A stretch of 64,000 nt of DNA from Chitinophagales bacterium (lineage in GTDB: Bacteria; Bacteroidota; Bacteroidia; Chitinophagales; JADIYW01), in contig JACJXT010000012.1 in NCBI GenBank assembly GCA_020636535.1, forward strand, positions 124,001 through 188,000, written 5' to 3'. The notes beneath the pieces were generated by a model that had not been told where the DNA came from, made no database searches, and worked only from the letters and a program-made list of their open reading frames with translations. Position numbers and translations under genes: made by a program. This document shows, piece by piece, positions 62,250 to 64,000 of the stretch (its first letter is position 1; each line of letters starts with the position of its first letter).

Positions 62250-63671
62250 CTAATAAGGTTGAAGTGCTACGCCTTTCTTTACTAAATAAAACCCTTTGTA
62301 GTTTACTGTAGTATTGTTTTGTTTTTTGAGTTTGTTTTTATCTCTAGTTAATATAAAATCGTAGTGACTAATGTCTTGATTATGCTCTACATTATACAGC
62401 GTATATCCTTTGCGTTGTATAGCATATAAATAAATATTCGGACTGCCATCATCTGCACAAAAAACTGTTTTATTTGATGTACAATTATTTTTTAAGAGAA
62501 ATTCTTGAAATTCATCACTAGACAGAACTGAACTTACAGTACTATAGGTTTGCATTGCACTAATAGTTTTTTTACAGTAGTATAGGTTAAAAATCAATAC
62601 TAAAATAAATACTATAATTATTAATTTTGTATTCTTTACTTTATTAGTTATCCAAAATACAGCTTGTATCAATACCATTAAAATAAATGGCATAAAAAAC
62701 AAGTAATAATAATCGTGCTGAATAAATTTTTCTAGAAATAAGATAGCATATAAAATAGTCGTAGCAAATACAATAGTGGTATATTTTAATATAATTGATT
62801 TTTTATTTTTAATTACACTAGTAATAAAAACAATTATTGTTGCAATTGAAAAAACAGGTAAAAAGAAAATATAAAAATTAGATTTAAACACTCGCCAAAT
62901 ACTTAAACCTATATCGTAAAAAGACATTGTCCAAATTGGTTGTATAGATAAAAAGTAATACGAGTCGTGATTAATGTGATTGTAATATTTTGCATAAGTA
63001 TACCATAAAATTGGCAAAAACAATATCAATAAAATACAGATAATATATTTAAAATGAGAAGTGTTTTTGTTTTCTCTATAGTAAAAATAGAGTGGTACTA
63101 TAATAAACAAAACATAACTTGCTTTCATTAAAACAGCAAGTATAAAAAACAAAATAGCTAAATATTTATTTATACTATTTTTATAATTATATAAATAGAA
63201 TGAAAATGAAATAAATAAAAAAGATACTGCTGTTGCATCGCTTAAAAAATTAGTTCCATAGTACATTAACAAAGGCGAAGCACACATTAGCATTGTTATA
63301 ATTAATGCATATCGTTGTTTTTTTATAAAGAAGTAAGCAATGAAATAAATCGCTATTAATGAACAACTCAATACTATAAAATTAATTAATCGTAATACAA
63401 AAGCACTATGCTCAAATTTAGAAGCAATAAAATAAAACAAAGGAAATTCACCTGCAACATTTCCATTCGTCGATTGTAAATTATAGCTTGCTGGTTGAAA
63501 AAAGGACAAGTTAAACTGCTTGAAATTTTGCACCATCGCCATACAATCTGCTTGTCGCCAAATGTGGGCACCTTGTATATTATGATTTAAAATAGTAGCA
63601 ATATCATAGTAAAAGAAAAAAAATACTAGAAAAAAAATTAATACAAGAATGCCTTTATAGTTTGATGACAT
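62250..63671 (-). CDS. polytopic membrane protein, GT39/ArnT-like glycosyltransferase candidate
   Basis: The 473-aa protein has about ten to twelve hydrophobic helices and a short C-terminal soluble domain (SSVLSSDEFQEFLLKNNC...). NHNIQGAHIWRQADCMAMVQNF after helix 1 is the HxWRQ-type loop of PMT-like (GT39/GT-C) membrane glycosyltransferases, where an Asp often acts as base. The donor would be a polyprenyl-phosphate sugar. Target and pathway are unknown, and no other glycosylation gene lies nearby. Confidence 0.75.
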   Translation of the reverse strand: MSSNYKGILVLIFFLVFFFFYYDIATILNHNIQGAHIWRQADCMAMVQNFKQFNLSFFQPASYNLQSTNGNVAGEFPLFYFIASKFEHSAFVLRLINFIVLSCSLIAIYFIAYFFIKKQRYALIITMLMCASPLLMYYGTNFLSDATAVSFLFISFSFYLYNYKNSINKYLAILFFILAVLMKASYVLFIIVPLYFYYRENKNTSHFKYIICILLILFLPILWYTYAKYYNHINHDSYYFLSIQPIWTMSFYDIGLSIWRVFKSNFYIFFLPVFSIATIIVFITSVIKNKKSIILKYTTIVFATTILYAILFLEKFIQHDYYYLFFMPFILMVLIQAVFWITNKVKNTKLIIIVFILVLIFNLYYCKKTISAMQTYSTVSSVLSSDEFQEFLLKNNCTSNKTVFCADDGSPNIYLYAIQRKGYTLYNVEHNQDISHYDFILTRDKNKLKKQNNTTVNYKGFYLVKKGVALQPY

Positions 63672-63804
63672 GACTTAAAGTTAAGCAATATTGCCTGTAA
63701 AAATTTGTTTTGTATAAATAAATATCAATAGTTATTACTACGAAATTTTTATAAAATAGATTATAATTATCAATAGTAATATTTGAATTTTAATAAAATT
63801 TTCT

Positions 63805-64000
63805 CTACACCACAGCAGCCAATCTTGTAGCTTGGTCTATTGCTCTCTTAGCATCTAATTCGCCTGCTTCAAAAGCACCACCTATAACATGTACTGTTTT
63901 GCCTAAATCTATTAATGGTTGTTCTAAACTACGCAACGAAGTTTGTCCTGCACAAATCACTACATTGTCGCATGGAAATACTTGTGCTTGTTTATTAGCA
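63805..64000 (-). CDS. C-terminal end of a FadH-like 2,4-dienoyl-CoA reductase (5' part outside window)
   Basis: The minus strand is open from the edge to TAG at 63805. It encodes ANKQAQVFPCDNVVICAGQ, then LRSLEQPLIDLGKTVHVIGGAFEAGELDAKRAIDQATRLAAVV. The VICAGQ and VIGGA...ELDAKRAI motifs match the NAD(P)-binding end of NADPH-dependent 2,4-dienoyl-CoA reductase of the old-yellow-enzyme type. Only 65 codons are visible. Confidence 0.8.
   Translation of the reverse strand, partial: ANKQAQVFPCDNVVICAGQTSLRSLEQPLIDLGKTVHVIGGAFEAGELDAKRAIDQATRLAAVV

Overview
The window is a chromosomal segment of an AT-rich Bacteroidota bacterium that secretes proteins through the type IX secretion system (T9SS) and probably glides. 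The evidence is a PorP/SprF gene, a type B (CHU_C) and a type A sorting tail, GldB, a Bat (aerotolerance) operon, short bS21, and several TAnnTTTG promoter elements typical of the phylum. The domain mix suggests Chitinophagia or Saprospiria rather than Bacteroides, but the sequence alone does not fix the family.

Region 1 (1-22.6 kb, minus strand) is one surface-adhesin operon. A giant Cys-rich, repeat-filled gene is followed by PorP/SprF and a TPR/PD40 (OmpA-family) protein cut by the window edge. The giant gene has a signal peptide and DUF4347 head, thrombospondin-3/discoidin-like blocks, an array of 51-aa repeats, an array of 182-aa Cys-rich repeats and a CHU_C tail. It is split into two open frames by a scrambled stretch at about 10,624-11,885. 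That stretch is most simply read as a mis-assembled or badly polished part of the tandem array.

Region 2 (23-34 kb) holds an unrecognised helical-repeat gene and a small T9SS type A protein. Next come an Mrp / NifU-like / PyrF operon, then an AraC-YceI-extradiol dioxygenase-cupin cluster. A GxxExxY gene sits between two copies of a roughly 115-bp repeat, followed by a META lipoprotein and the DUF177-rpmF-efp operon.

Region 3 (34-48 kb, minus strand) is the moxR-DUF58-bat operon, which ends with a Shedu-like (DUF4263) nuclease gene joined by a TAATG overlap. Upstream of it on the same strand lies a mutL-rhomboid-rhomboid-EEP operon.

Region 4 (48-64 kb) is mostly housekeeping: a GH3/beta-lactamase-fold fusion, gldB, dnaK, prs, rplY, hpf, a xerC-type recombinase, rpsU, metK, an FAH-family gene, pth, a membrane glycosyltransferase-like gene and the 3' end of a fadH-like reductase. 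A complete IS256-type insertion sequence, with terminal inverted repeats and an 8-bp target duplication, lies between rplY and hpf. I saw no rRNA, tRNA or CRISPR array.
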